Assembly (NCBI GenBank): GCA_040383485.1
Contig: JBEIDK010000045.1
Span: forward strand, 1-20,847
Direction: 5' to 3'
Length of the DNA stretch: 20,847 nucleotides
Source: JBEIDK01 sp040383485
Lineage (GTDB): Bacteria; Bacteroidota; Bacteroidia; UBA4408
Shown: piece after piece, positions 8,442-15,331 of the stretch
Layout of the letters: each line of letters opens with the position of its first letter
Position numbering within the stretch: the first letter of the stretch is position 1
Translations under genes and position numbers: made by a program
The notes under the pieces: generated by a model
What the model saw: only the letters and a program-made list of their open reading frames with translations
Told to the model about the DNA's origin: nothing
Database searches by the model: none

Positions 8442-8663
8442 TTACTTTAATGGGTCATGCCCATGTCCTCCCCAAGGATTGCAACTTATAAACCGTTTAA
8501 GTGTAAGCCATAAACCTTTAACTAGTCCGTATTTTTTAAGTGCTTCAATTCCATACTGAGAGCATGTGGGTGTATAACGACAAGAATTAGGTAGTAATGG
8601 TGAAATTGCAAGCTGGTAAAACTTAATAAGAAAAATAAAAGGACTAATTAATATGCTACTCAT
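8442..8663 (-). CDS. yidD: Membrane protein insertion efficiency factor YidD
   Basis: YidD is a small membrane-associated protein that assists YidC-dependent insertion of inner-membrane proteins. The 73 residues show an N-terminal hydrophobic segment ending in YQLAISPLLPNSCRY, then TPTCSQYG and AL-KYG. The conserved cysteines are Cys28, Cys34 and Cys61, and the C-terminus is the family's RFISCNPWGGHGHDPL. It is the last gene of the minus-strand unit and overlaps the end of rnpA by eight bases. The rnpA-yidD pairing is widely conserved, which strengthens both assignments. yidC and rpmH, often nearby in other phyla, are not in this window. Confidence 0.95.
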   Translation of the reverse strand: MSSILISPFIFLIKFYQLAISPLLPNSCRYTPTCSQYGIEALKKYGLVKGLWLTLKRFISCNPWGGHGHDPLK

Positions 8664-9102
8664 TTGATAACTGCTGAATACACTTCTTAAATATTAGTTG
8701 CATTGCTTTTTCAATTTGTAAATAATCAGGTTCTTTTTTACTTACATAACTCCATGAAGCAATAGTTTTTTTATTTTTAGACAATAATATTTGTTTCATT
8801 TCTTGATTATTTAGTCTATAACACTCTCGAATAATACGCTTACAACGATTTCTTTTTACGGCCCTTTTAAAATATTTTTTAGATGTAGCAAAAATGTTAA
8901 CTATTGGTGGATTTATTTTGGAATCTTTATCATACCAAAACTTGTTATTCTCATCAATAATGCACCAATTAAACTTTATTGGAAACTCAAAAATAGATGT
9001 TGAATTGGCAAATAAATAATCAATTTGAATTTGACTACACAACTTCTCTGACTTAGGAAGTTTATAATTGTTGATTTTAATGTTGTTAACCTCAGTAGTC
9101 AT
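8656..9102 (-). CDS. rnpA: Ribonuclease P protein component
   Basis: RnpA binds the catalytic RNase P RNA and helps mature the 5' ends of tRNAs. The 148-residue protein opens with the family's NYKLPKSEKL (12-21) and IDYLF. It carries the diagnostic RNR motif in KKYFKRAVKRNRCKRIIRECYR (Arg84-Asn85-Arg86), whose basic residues contact RNA. The centre, between about residues 40 and 68, is diverged, which is common in this family. The start overlaps the 3' end of the sirtuin gene by 11 bases and the stop overlaps yidD by 8, so expression is likely coupled to both. No other in-frame ATG lies near the start. Confidence 0.93.
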   Translation of the reverse strand: MTTEVNNIKINNYKLPKSEKLCSQIQIDYLFANSTSIFEFPIKFNWCIIDENNKFWYDKDSKINPPIVNIFATSKKYFKRAVKRNRCKRIIRECYRLNNQEMKQILLSKNKKTIASWSYVSKKEPDYLQIEKAMQLIFKKCIQQLSNE

Positions 9103-9781
9103 TTATCAATTTTTTAACTAAATGCGGAACCCCTTTGCTGGCATTTGAAGGTATTACATTAAAACCTAATGGCAAATTTAGACTTTCGGCGTTAGGGTCA
9201 ATCAAAAATTTTAGAGCATTTGTAGGCACATAATCTATAATGCCTGCTGCAGGGTAAACATTTAATGAAGTTCCTACTACTATAAAAATATCAGCGCTTT
9301 CTGCCATCTTATATGCAATCCTCATATTTGGAACTTCTTCTCCAAACCAAACAATATGTGGTCTAAGCTGAGAACCTTCTTCACATTTATCATCTATATT
9401 TAACTCTGTACCATTAATGTTATATACTAATTTGCCATTGATTGAACTTCTGGATTTTAAGATTTCACCATGTAAATGCAGTACTTTTTTTGAGCCTGAA
9501 CGTTCATGTAAATCATCAATGTTTTGAGTGATTATTTGAACATCGAAAGATTTCTGTAGTTCTGAAAAAGCCAAATGGGCTTTATTTGGAGGCGCATTTA
9601 AAATTTGTTTACGACGTTCATTATAAAATTTTAATACAAGTTCTTGATTATTATTCCATGCTTGAGGTGTTGCAACATCTTCTATTCTATATTGTTCCCA
9701 TAAGCCATCAGTTGCTCGAAATGTTTTAATTCCACTTTCGGCACTAATACCTGCACCTGTAAATACAACAATTTTTTTCAT
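9092..9781 (-). CDS. cobB: Sir2-family NAD-dependent protein deacylase (class III, CobB/SIRT5-like)
   Basis: Sirtuins remove acyl groups from lysines while splitting NAD+. The 229-residue protein has the NAD motif FTGAGISAESGIKTFR (7-22), TQNIDDLHERSGS (85-97), catalytic His104 in LHLHGE, HIVWFGEEVP and VVGTSLNVYPAAG. Tyr53 and Arg56 (FYNERR) form the YxxR pair that in CobB and SIRT5 binds succinyl- or malonyl-lysine, so desuccinylation is a fair inference. The four zinc-binding cysteines are missing: the region after His104 holds only Cys133. I recall similar cysteine-poor sirtuins from other Bacteroidota. The start is the ATG at 9781, because it forms an ATGA overlap with the stop of nth and directly precedes KKIVVFTGAG. 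An upstream in-frame ATG at 9841 would add 20 residues inside nth and is unlikely. Confidence 0.9.
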   Translation of the reverse strand: MKKIVVFTGAGISAESGIKTFRATDGLWEQYRIEDVATPQAWNNNQELVLKFYNERRKQILNAPPNKAHLAFSELQKSFDVQIITQNIDDLHERSGSKKVLHLHGEILKSRSSINGKLVYNINGTELNIDDKCEEGSQLRPHIVWFGEEVPNMRIAYKMAESADIFIVVGTSLNVYPAAGIIDYVPTNALKFLIDPNAESLNLPLGFNVIPSNASKGVPHLVKKLINDY

Positions 9782-10425
9782 TTTACTATCGCTAATTTCG
9801 AATAAAATAAACACCATTCTGCTATCTTGCAATTGTTGCATTTAGGACTACGGGCAACACAGACATATCGTCCGTGCAAAATTAACCAATGATGTGCTCT
9901 GGCAACTAATTCAGTAGGAATGTTTTTCATCAATTGCATTTCAGCTTCAAAAGGATTCTTGGCATTTTTTGTTAATCCTAATCTTTCTGAAACTCTAAAT
10001 ACATGTGTATCAACTGCCATTGTAGCCTTGTTAAAAATTACACTAGCAATTACATTCGCAGTTTTTCTTCCCACTCCAGGAAGTTTTATTAAATCATTTA
10101 CTTCCGAAGGAATTTCTTTATTAAAATCTTTAATCAACATATTTGCCATTCCAACCAAGTGTTTTGCTTTATTATTGGGATAACTTATACTTTTAATATA
10201 GTGATAAACCTCATTAATTTCAGCATCGGCTAGTGATTTTGCATCAGGAAACCTTTCGAATAGTTTTGGAGTAGTTTCATTAATGCGTTTGTCAGTGCAT
10301 TGCGCAGAAAGAATAACTGCCACTAACAATTCATAAGCATTGGAATAGACTAATTCGGTTTCAACATCAGGATGATTTTTTTCAAAATAATCTAAAATGT
10401 TACTATAACGTTCCTTTAATTTCAT
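9778..10425 (-). CDS. nth: Endonuclease III (DNA glycosylase/AP lyase)
   Basis: Endonuclease III removes oxidised pyrimidines and nicks the abasic site in base excision repair. The 215 residues match the usual length of about 211. The helix-hairpin-helix LPGVGRKTANVI includes catalytic Lys121, and VDTHVFR contains catalytic Asp139. These correspond to E. coli Lys120 and Asp138. The [4Fe-4S] ligands are Cys189, Cys196, Cys199 and Cys205, in the canonical C-x6-C-x2-C-x5-C spacing. The ATG shares one base with the stop of the upstream GT9 gene (TAATG), and its TGA overlaps the sirtuin start (ATGA), so translation is probably coupled along the unit. Confidence 0.96.
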   Translation of the reverse strand: MKLKERYSNILDYFEKNHPDVETELVYSNAYELLVAVILSAQCTDKRINETTPKLFERFPDAKSLADAEINEVYHYIKSISYPNNKAKHLVGMANMLIKDFNKEIPSEVNDLIKLPGVGRKTANVIASVIFNKATMAVDTHVFRVSERLGLTKNAKNPFEAEMQLMKNIPTELVARAHHWLILHGRYVCVARSPKCNNCKIAEWCLFYSKLAIVK

Positions 10426-11399
10426 TAATTTAAATGCCTAATAATTTCATTTTCATCAATTTTATTCATGCAATTGAAATGGCCTTTAGGGCAAATATCA
10501 TATCCAATTTTTGAACATGGTCTACATTTCAAATTTTTAACTTCAACAATAATATTATTCTCAAATTTTTCTACATCAGTTAGATAAGGATACATTCCAA
10601 ATTCAGGAACGGTATTGCCCCACACAGAAATTATTTTTTTATTTAAAGCGGCTGCAATGTGCATCATTCCGGTATCGTGAGTTATTACAACATTAGCTTT
10701 TTTTATTGCTAATGCAGATTGTTGTAAATTAAATTTTCCACAAGTGTTAAATATTTTAGCACCGCACTCTTTCGAAATAAAATCAGCAACAGCTTTGTCC
10801 TGTGGTCCTCCAATTAACAAAATAGGCTGTTGAATTTTTTTACAAATAGTTAAAATTTTATCTGGAGGCATTTTTTTAGTTGCATGCGCTCCTCCAATTA
10901 CAAAGGCTACATAATTTTCTTGATGTGTTTGAGGTACGTCAATTGATACGTTTTCTTCAATAGTAAAGTCTAAACCTTTACCATCGTTCAGTATTTTTAG
11001 AGCACTCAAAGTATCTAGATATCGGTCAACTATGTGTATGCTTGGCAAATAATTTAATTTAGTTTTAACATAGAGCCATTTTTTAAAATTCAATTTATTG
11101 AAAGAAAATGATTTTACATTTAGTTTTAATTTTACAATGGTGCTCCTTAGATTATTATGTAAGTCAATTATATAATCGTAATTTTCAGTTTTCAGCTCAT
11201 CCAATACTTCATTAATATTTCGTTGAATACTAAATATTTTATCTAAGTTGCTATTGCCCGTTAAAAGCGCAGCGTAACTGCTCTTTGTTAGATAATGCAC
11301 CATGTTATTTTTATTAGCATTTTTTATGCACCTAATTACAGGTGTTGTTAACACAATATCGCCAATTGAACTAAAACGTATGATTAAAAACTTAGCCAT
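10425..11399 (-). CDS. Glycosyltransferase family 9 (heptosyltransferase-like)
   Basis: GT9 enzymes transfer ADP-heptose or related sugars in lipopolysaccharide core synthesis. The 324-residue protein begins MAKFLIIRFSSIGDIVLTTP, the classic GT9 opening in which the Asp/Gly region contacts the acceptor. It has LLIGGPQDKAVADFI, then CGKFNLQQSA, and the nucleotide-sugar signature ITHDTGMMHIAAAL (239-252). A C-terminal cysteine cluster (Cys292, 295, 303, 310) follows, seen in many members of this family and possibly metal-binding. Acceptor and exact sugar are not determinable. The ATG at 11399 is chosen because it begins the conserved MAKFLIIR; an upstream TTG at 11420 would add seven untypical residues. 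This is the first gene of the overlapping unit that runs on to yidD. Confidence 0.9.
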   Translation of the reverse strand: MAKFLIIRFSSIGDIVLTTPVIRCIKNANKNNMVHYLTKSSYAALLTGNSNLDKIFSIQRNINEVLDELKTENYDYIIDLHNNLRSTIVKLKLNVKSFSFNKLNFKKWLYVKTKLNYLPSIHIVDRYLDTLSALKILNDGKGLDFTIEENVSIDVPQTHQENYVAFVIGGAHATKKMPPDKILTICKKIQQPILLIGGPQDKAVADFISKECGAKIFNTCGKFNLQQSALAIKKANVVITHDTGMMHIAAALNKKIISVWGNTVPEFGMYPYLTDVEKFENNIIVEVKNLKCRPCSKIGYDICPKGHFNCMNKIDENEIIRHLN

Positions 11400-11693
11400 T
11401 CTTCGGTAAAAAACTTTCAAATAATTTATATTTTAACTCTGTAAATCAATACCAGCCATATTTACAGTCCTTATATAAGATTTAAGACTATGTGTCTTTA
11501 TGAATACAAATAAGAAGAAAAATTGTCAATAAATTTCAAATAATATTCAGTTGGCATTTCAATTGACAAAACCATTTTGTTGCAACATAAAAACAAATGC
11601 AAAAAAAGGTAAAGCATTTTAAATAATTAGGACGCTGATTGTTTATTAGAAAATTCCTTGAATTATAAAAACAAAAATAAATATAATAAAAAA
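11400..11693. other. Divergent intergenic region between GT9 operon and Hsp20 gene
   Basis: This 294-base AT-rich gap must hold the promoters for the five-gene minus-strand unit and for the heat shock gene. I find no exact TAnnTTTG box on either strand, no CIRCE-like inverted repeat (TTAGCACTC-N9-GAGTGCTAA), and no small gene. How the heat shock gene is controlled is therefore not visible. Confidence 0.5.
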
Positions 11694-12140
11694 ATGAGAA
11701 CAATAATTAAAACGCCCGGTTTGAGAAACTTTTTTGATACAAATGTATCATTTCCAAATTCTTTTGGAATTGCTTTAGAAGACTATAAAAAGTCTAATTT
11801 TCGAAACAATATTGTACCAGCTGTTAATGTTTCAGAAACAGACGAAAAGTTTACCTTAGAATTTTCAGCACCAGGTTTTGCAAAGGAAGAGATTGATATT
11901 TCTTTTGAGGAGCAAACAATTACAGTAAATGCTGAACATAAAAATGAGGTAGCAATTACTGAAAAAAATTATGTTCGTAAGGAATTTACATTTCAGTCAT
12001 TCTCACGTTCATTTGCACTACCCGAAAATATTGACAGTGATGCTTTGAAAGCAAAATACGAAAACGGAATATTAGTTATAGATATTCCTAAAAAAATTGA
12101 AGCAAAATTGACATCAAAAAAGGTGATAGAAATAGTTTAA
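11694..12140 (+). CDS. Small heat shock protein, Hsp20/alpha-crystallin family
   Basis: Small heat shock proteins are ATP-independent holdases that keep unfolding proteins soluble in the cytoplasm. The 148-residue protein has a short N-terminal arm, then an alpha-crystallin domain starting at about residue 40 (VPAVNVSETDEKFTLEFSAPG). It continues through RKEFTFQSFSRSFALP to the family signature AKYENGILVIDIPK (120-133). The end, VIEIV, contains the I-x-I/V motif that docks between dimers in the oligomer. The start is the ATG at 11694. A TTG at 11658 in the same frame would add only a Lys/Asn run (NYKNKNKYNKK) unlike the family. The gene stands alone, divergent from GT9, and ends 12 bases before a strong terminator. 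Confidence 0.92.
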   Translation: MRTIIKTPGLRNFFDTNVSFPNSFGIALEDYKKSNFRNNIVPAVNVSETDEKFTLEFSAPGFAKEEIDISFEEQTITVNAEHKNEVAITEKNYVRKEFTFQSFSRSFALPENIDSDALKAKYENGILVIDIPKKIEAKLTSKKVIEIV

Positions 12141-12152
12141 TAAAAATCAAAT

Positions 12153-12183
12153 AAAAAGTGCTACAAATTTTGTGGCACTTTTT
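12153..12183. terminator. Bidirectional intrinsic terminator
   Basis: AAAAAGTGC (12153-12161) pairs perfectly with GCACTTTTT (12175-12183). The stem continues inward through T-G, A-T, C-G, A-T and A-T pairs, giving about 14 base pairs around a three-base loop. The T run on one strand and the A run on the other let it work for both the heat shock gene (stop 12140) and the convergent Spy-like gene (stop 12191). Confidence 0.85.
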
Positions 12184-12190
12184 AATATTA

Positions 12191-12682
12191 TTAGTTTTTC
12201 TTTTCTAAATATGGTTCTGTTTCATCAATCAAATCATCGCCTTGATTTTCTTTTGTAGCAGGCAAGGTATTATCAATACGCTTATTGGCTTTTCTCATTT
12301 CTTTCAATTTTGCAAATTGATCAGCATTTAAAATTGTTTTTAAATCTGTTTGAAATTTTTTACGAATTGGAATTGCTTCAGTTCTAAATGCATCTTTGTT
12401 TTCGCCAGTTTTTTCTTTAATAACTTTCAATGCTTGATTGCGGCTAGTCATTGCTTGCGTTAGCTTTTTAGCTTGTTCAACATTTAAGCCTAATTGACTT
12501 TGCATTAATTCAACCTTATGTTGTATTCTTTGCTGAGGACTTACTCCAGTATGTTTACCTTTAGAGTTTGTTTGTAGTTGATTACTTTGTTTAGGTTTGG
12601 CTATAACGCTTGGTTGATTGTTTTGAGCCTGCGCATTAAATGTTAGTAATGCTGCGAATGCAATTGCTGTGATTATTTTCAT
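12191..12682 (-). CDS. Secreted Spy/CpxP-like (LTxxQ-type) small protein
   Basis: The 163-residue protein has a clear signal peptide (MKIITAIAFAALLTFNAQA, cleavage expected after residue 19). The mature part is polar and mainly helical. Two segments resemble the LTxxQ motif of the Spy/CpxP periplasmic family: LGLNVEQAKKL with Leu66 to Gln70, and ILNADQFAKLKEM with Leu118 to Gln122. They are separated by a long charged helix (AIPIRKKFQTDL). Spy and CpxP are envelope stress chaperones or sensors. Assignment to this broad family is by motif and layout only, and the function in this organism is inference. It ends in an acidic stretch followed by KKN. It shares the bidirectional terminator with the heat shock gene. 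Confidence 0.68.
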   Translation of the reverse strand: MKIITAIAFAALLTFNAQAQNNQPSVIAKPKQSNQLQTNSKGKHTGVSPQQRIQHKVELMQSQLGLNVEQAKKLTQAMTSRNQALKVIKEKTGENKDAFRTEAIPIRKKFQTDLKTILNADQFAKLKEMRKANKRIDNTLPATKENQGDDLIDETEPYLEKKN

Positions 12683-12782
12683 TTTTTTTATTTTTATTTG
12701 TTTCTAATACGTTAATAATAAATTTTAAGTTTAAAACAATTCTGACTTTAATTGATTCAAATGGTTTAATTCAACCAAAAGA

Positions 12783-13373
12783 TTATTTTTTATTCGCTTT
12801 GTATTGATTGTTTAAGCCAATCAGAACTTCTTTTGTAATATTTAAATTGTTTTTAGCATAAAGAATTCCTCCTCCGTGTTGGTAACCTAAAATATAGGCG
12901 TATCCGGTATTTGCGTAATTTTTTTCAAGAAAGTTAGAAATACTTTTTAGCATTTCTTCATTTTTTTCTTGTTCATTCTTTAAAAGTCTTTCCTGCATTG
13001 CATCTCTGAACTCTCCAAGTTTTTGTTCTTTAAGCATAATGTCTTGTTGTTGGCGTGCAGCTTCTTCTTGACTTAGTTTTTCAATAATATCCCGAAGGTT
13101 ATTAGCTTCATTTTCTAAATTTCTATATTTACTCTGAAACTCACTTTCAGCTTGCGTTCTTTGGGCTTCAAGTGACTTTCTCATGTCTTTTACGTACTCG
13201 TAATGCTCCATTAATGAGTCAGTGTTTATATAAACTAAATGAGAGGCTTTTACATTAATTTTTGGAGGAACAATAATAGGTTCATCACTATTTTTGCTAT
13301 TAAAATGAAGATAAAATAATATTGCTATTGCAATTCCAAGGATAGCATTTATTATGATTGAAACTTTATTCAT
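12783..13373 (-). CDS. OmpH/Skp-like coiled-coil protein with N-terminal membrane anchor
   Basis: The 196-residue protein has one hydrophobic segment at residues 5-23 without a clear cleavage site, so it is probably anchored in the inner membrane facing the periplasm. After a proline-rich spacer, the segment LVYINTDSLMEHYEYVKDM resembles the opening of OmpH/Skp family proteins from Bacteroidota. A long, highly charged coiled coil rich in Gln, Glu and Lys follows (about 65-150), then NTGYAYILGYQHGGGILYA, a return to beta structure also typical of Skp. Skp is a periplasmic holdase for outer-membrane proteins; whether this paralogue does the same is inference. It lies between two other exported-protein genes on the same strand, with gaps of 100 and 73 bases. 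Confidence 0.75.
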   Translation of the reverse strand: MNKVSIIINAILGIAIAILFYLHFNSKNSDEPIIVPPKINVKASHLVYINTDSLMEHYEYVKDMRKSLEAQRTQAESEFQSKYRNLENEANNLRDIIEKLSQEEAARQQQDIMLKEQKLGEFRDAMQERLLKNEQEKNEEMLKSISNFLEKNYANTGYAYILGYQHGGGILYAKNNLNITKEVLIGLNNQYKANKK

Positions 13374-13446
13374 TATTGTTTATTTTTTAACTTCAATTAA
13401 TGTTGAAGAATTTAATTATGCTATTAACTTGAAATTATATTTTGTA

Positions 13447-14880
13447 TTATTTTTTGTCTTCAATTTTGATTTGATGTTCTAAAAACTCTTGCAGTTTTTC
13501 TACTGGTAGACGTTTCGCTAATATCTTTTTATTTTTATCGAGAACGTAAACTACAGGAGTACTTGTTATATCGTAAATGGCTCTGAAGTTATTATGCAGC
13601 TCAATATCTGCCACATTGGTCCAATCCAATTTATTTTTCAAAATAAAATCTGTCCATTTTTTACGTTCTGTTTCTGTACAAATTGCCATTACTTTTACAT
13701 CCTTGCTTTTAATTTTTGTGTACTCTTCATATAAAACAGGAACTTCTTTTTTACAATGAGAACAGTCAGGATCCCAGAAACAAAGAATAGTAAACCGAGC
13801 TTTAATATTGTACATGTTTTGAAAAATGTCATTGGTATCCTTCATAATTAAATTAGGAGCAACTTTTCCCAGCAATAATGGCTTTAACTTTGCAGCACGG
13901 TCTGTAATTTTATACATTGTAACGCTATCAACCCAAGGCGTTTGGTTGGTTTTGTAATATCTTTCAACCATATCAACAAAGATGGCGTCTTGACCCATAA
14001 TTTTTGAAGATTCATAATTGCTAGTGCAATAAACAACACAATATTTATAAACTTCACTATTTGCCTTTGCTTTATCACAAATAACAAAACATGATTTTGA
14101 AAGTGAATCAGGAATTTGGTAGGTTAAATTTTCTAAATAAAATTTAACTTTTGATTGAAGAATTGGGGTGCGTAATAACCATGGATTACTAAAATCAATA
14201 TTATCAAAAAAGTGTGCTTTAAAATATCTATAAGCAAAAGTTGAATCTTTTCTTCCATTAGGTAAAATAGGAGCTTCAGGAACTTCTGGTTCTTGTGAAG
14301 CTTTAAAAACAGTTGCTAGAAACTTATCGGGGCTATTTTTAATAATTCCTTCTTTGTATTTTTTTACCTCAGCATCAATTTCATTCAATTTCTTTTTTAC
14401 AAGGTCAGCTGAGTCTTTGCTTAATTTTTTATTTTCATTTAATTTTCTCCAAGGTTCAATTTGGGTTTGTTTTGAGGTAATAAAGTTAAGATATTCATAA
14501 AACAAATCATTGTCTGGGCTTCCTTTAACTTTCATGTTTTTTACAAAATCAAGGGTATCCGTTTCTAATGTAAAAGTTTGATTATTAGTTAGCATCATTT
14601 CGAAGTATTTTTTGTTTGGAAGAATACCTAAATAAATTCCTCCATCTAGCTTTTTAACTCCTTTGAATGTTACCCATCCTTTGCTATCTATTTTAGCAGT
14701 GTCTTGAATATATTGCTTATCGCCATAGTGATTGCCTAAGAAAAACAAGGTGTCATGTAATCCATTGATATGAATTTTAATTTCGTAACCTGTGGAACTG
14801 TCTTTTTCTACCAATGGCCTAAATGAGAAAAAAACAACAGTAATAATTGAAACAAACAAAAATATTATTGACTTCTTCAT
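13447..14880 (-). CDS. TlpA-like thioredoxin-fold lipoprotein/periplasmic protein (DUF4369, DUF5106, thioredoxin)
   Basis: The 477-residue protein has an N-terminal signal or anchor (MKKSIIFLFVSIITVVFFSF). A beta-rich domain of the DUF4369 type follows (about 30-125, GYEIKIHINGLHDTLFFLG), then a helical middle region resembling DUF5106, and a C-terminal thioredoxin-like domain from about residue 335 (LLLGKVAPNLIMKDT). The redox site is DPDCSHCKKE with Cys373 and Cys376, and the cis-proline motif is STPVVYVLD. Such proteins act as periplasmic thiol-disulfide reductases in Bacteroidota, for example in cytochrome c maturation or stress defence; the substrate here is unknown. The start chosen is the ATG at 14880, which begins the signal sequence; the in-frame ATG at 14898 adds six residues. 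A candidate promoter and 5'-leader hairpin lie just upstream. Confidence 0.85.
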   Translation of the reverse strand: MKKSIIFLFVSIITVVFFSFRPLVEKDSSTGYEIKIHINGLHDTLFFLGNHYGDKQYIQDTAKIDSKGWVTFKGVKKLDGGIYLGILPNKKYFEMMLTNNQTFTLETDTLDFVKNMKVKGSPDNDLFYEYLNFITSKQTQIEPWRKLNENKKLSKDSADLVKKKLNEIDAEVKKYKEGIIKNSPDKFLATVFKASQEPEVPEAPILPNGRKDSTFAYRYFKAHFFDNIDFSNPWLLRTPILQSKVKFYLENLTYQIPDSLSKSCFVICDKAKANSEVYKYCVVYCTSNYESSKIMGQDAIFVDMVERYYKTNQTPWVDSVTMYKITDRAAKLKPLLLGKVAPNLIMKDTNDIFQNMYNIKARFTILCFWDPDCSHCKKEVPVLYEEYTKIKSKDVKVMAICTETERKKWTDFILKNKLDWTNVADIELHNNFRAIYDITSTPVVYVLDKNKKILAKRLPVEKLQEFLEHQIKIEDKK

Positions 14881-14930
14881 TTTATAAATATTACTCAAAA
14901 TTTAATTATTATGTATTTATTAATGCAACA

Positions 14931-14949
14931 AAACTCTTTATAAGAGTTT
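14931..14949. repeat. Perfect short hairpin in the leader of the TlpA-like gene
   Basis: AAACTCTT (14931-14938) and AAGAGTTT (14942-14949) form an 8-base-pair stem around TAT. It lies about 50 bases before the ATG of the TlpA-like gene and downstream of its predicted promoter, so it would be in the 5' untranslated RNA. It is not followed by a T run in the minus direction, so it does not look like a terminator. Confidence 0.5.
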
Positions 14950-14963
14950 GAATTACTCACATA

Positions 14964-14993
14964 CAAAAATATAGTTGAATAGTAATTATCAAA
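14964..14993 (-). promoter_or_regulatory. Predicted promoter of the TlpA-like gene (TTTG-N18-TATTTTTG)
   Basis: On the minus strand, TTTG (complement of 14990-14993) and TATTTTTG (complement of 14964-14971) are 18 bases apart. This fits the Bacteroidota consensus and has the same spacing as the tatA promoter. Transcription would start near 14957, giving a leader of about 75 bases that contains the hairpin at 14931-14949. Confidence 0.55.
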
Positions 14994-15142
14994 TTAATTA
15001 TTGTTAATAGAACTAATTTGCATTTAAGCCATAGTATTGAGAACTACTTAATTTTATTCTAAACAATTTCTAGCTATAATGTCTTATAATATTTAACTAC
15101 AATAATTAATAAAATCTAGGCTTACAAAGTATTGTTCTATTG

Positions 15143-15176
15143 AATAACTTACAACAAGTTATTTATTTAATAACTT
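15143..15176. repeat. Three-arm repeat able to form two exclusive hairpins
   Basis: AATAACTT (15143-15150), AAGTTATT (15156-15163) and AATAACTT (15169-15176) are separated by two five-base spacers. The middle arm can pair perfectly with either neighbour, giving two mutually exclusive 8-base-pair stems. The location is about 160 bases downstream of the cca stop on the minus strand. Stems are AT-rich and weak; chance is possible. Confidence 0.4.
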
Positions 15177-15331
15177 GGAAAAACTAAGAATAGATTTAAA
15201 ATTTAAGAGCATTGGTTTGAATCTAAAATCAAACTGTTGTATTATATTTTCTCGAGTAATCAGTTTTAAACTTTGATTTTCATTAATTCTGATTGATAAA
15301 TTTCAACTTAATAATTTGACAAATATTTTAA

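Larger units (their letters stand above)
14881..15331. other. Gene-free AT-rich region between cca and the TlpA-like gene
   Basis: This stretch of about 450 bases has stops in all frames and no tRNA-like or coding sequence I can support. It holds a candidate promoter (14964-14993), a short palindrome (14931-14949) and a three-arm repeat (15143-15176), each listed separately. A six-base inverted repeat, GTTTGA/TCAAAC (15215-15220 and 15229-15234), is also present. No terminator with a proper T run was found for cca. Confidence 0.5.

Noticed and set aside
9782..9841. Longer sirtuin start at 9841
   Set aside because: It would place 20 unrelated residues inside nth; the ATG at 9781 forms the usual ATGA overlap and begins the conserved KKIVVFTGAG.
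11658..11693. TTG start adding 12 residues to the small heat shock protein
   Set aside because: The added residues are a Lys/Asn run from AT-rich leader DNA; the ATG at 11694 gives a normal family N-terminus.
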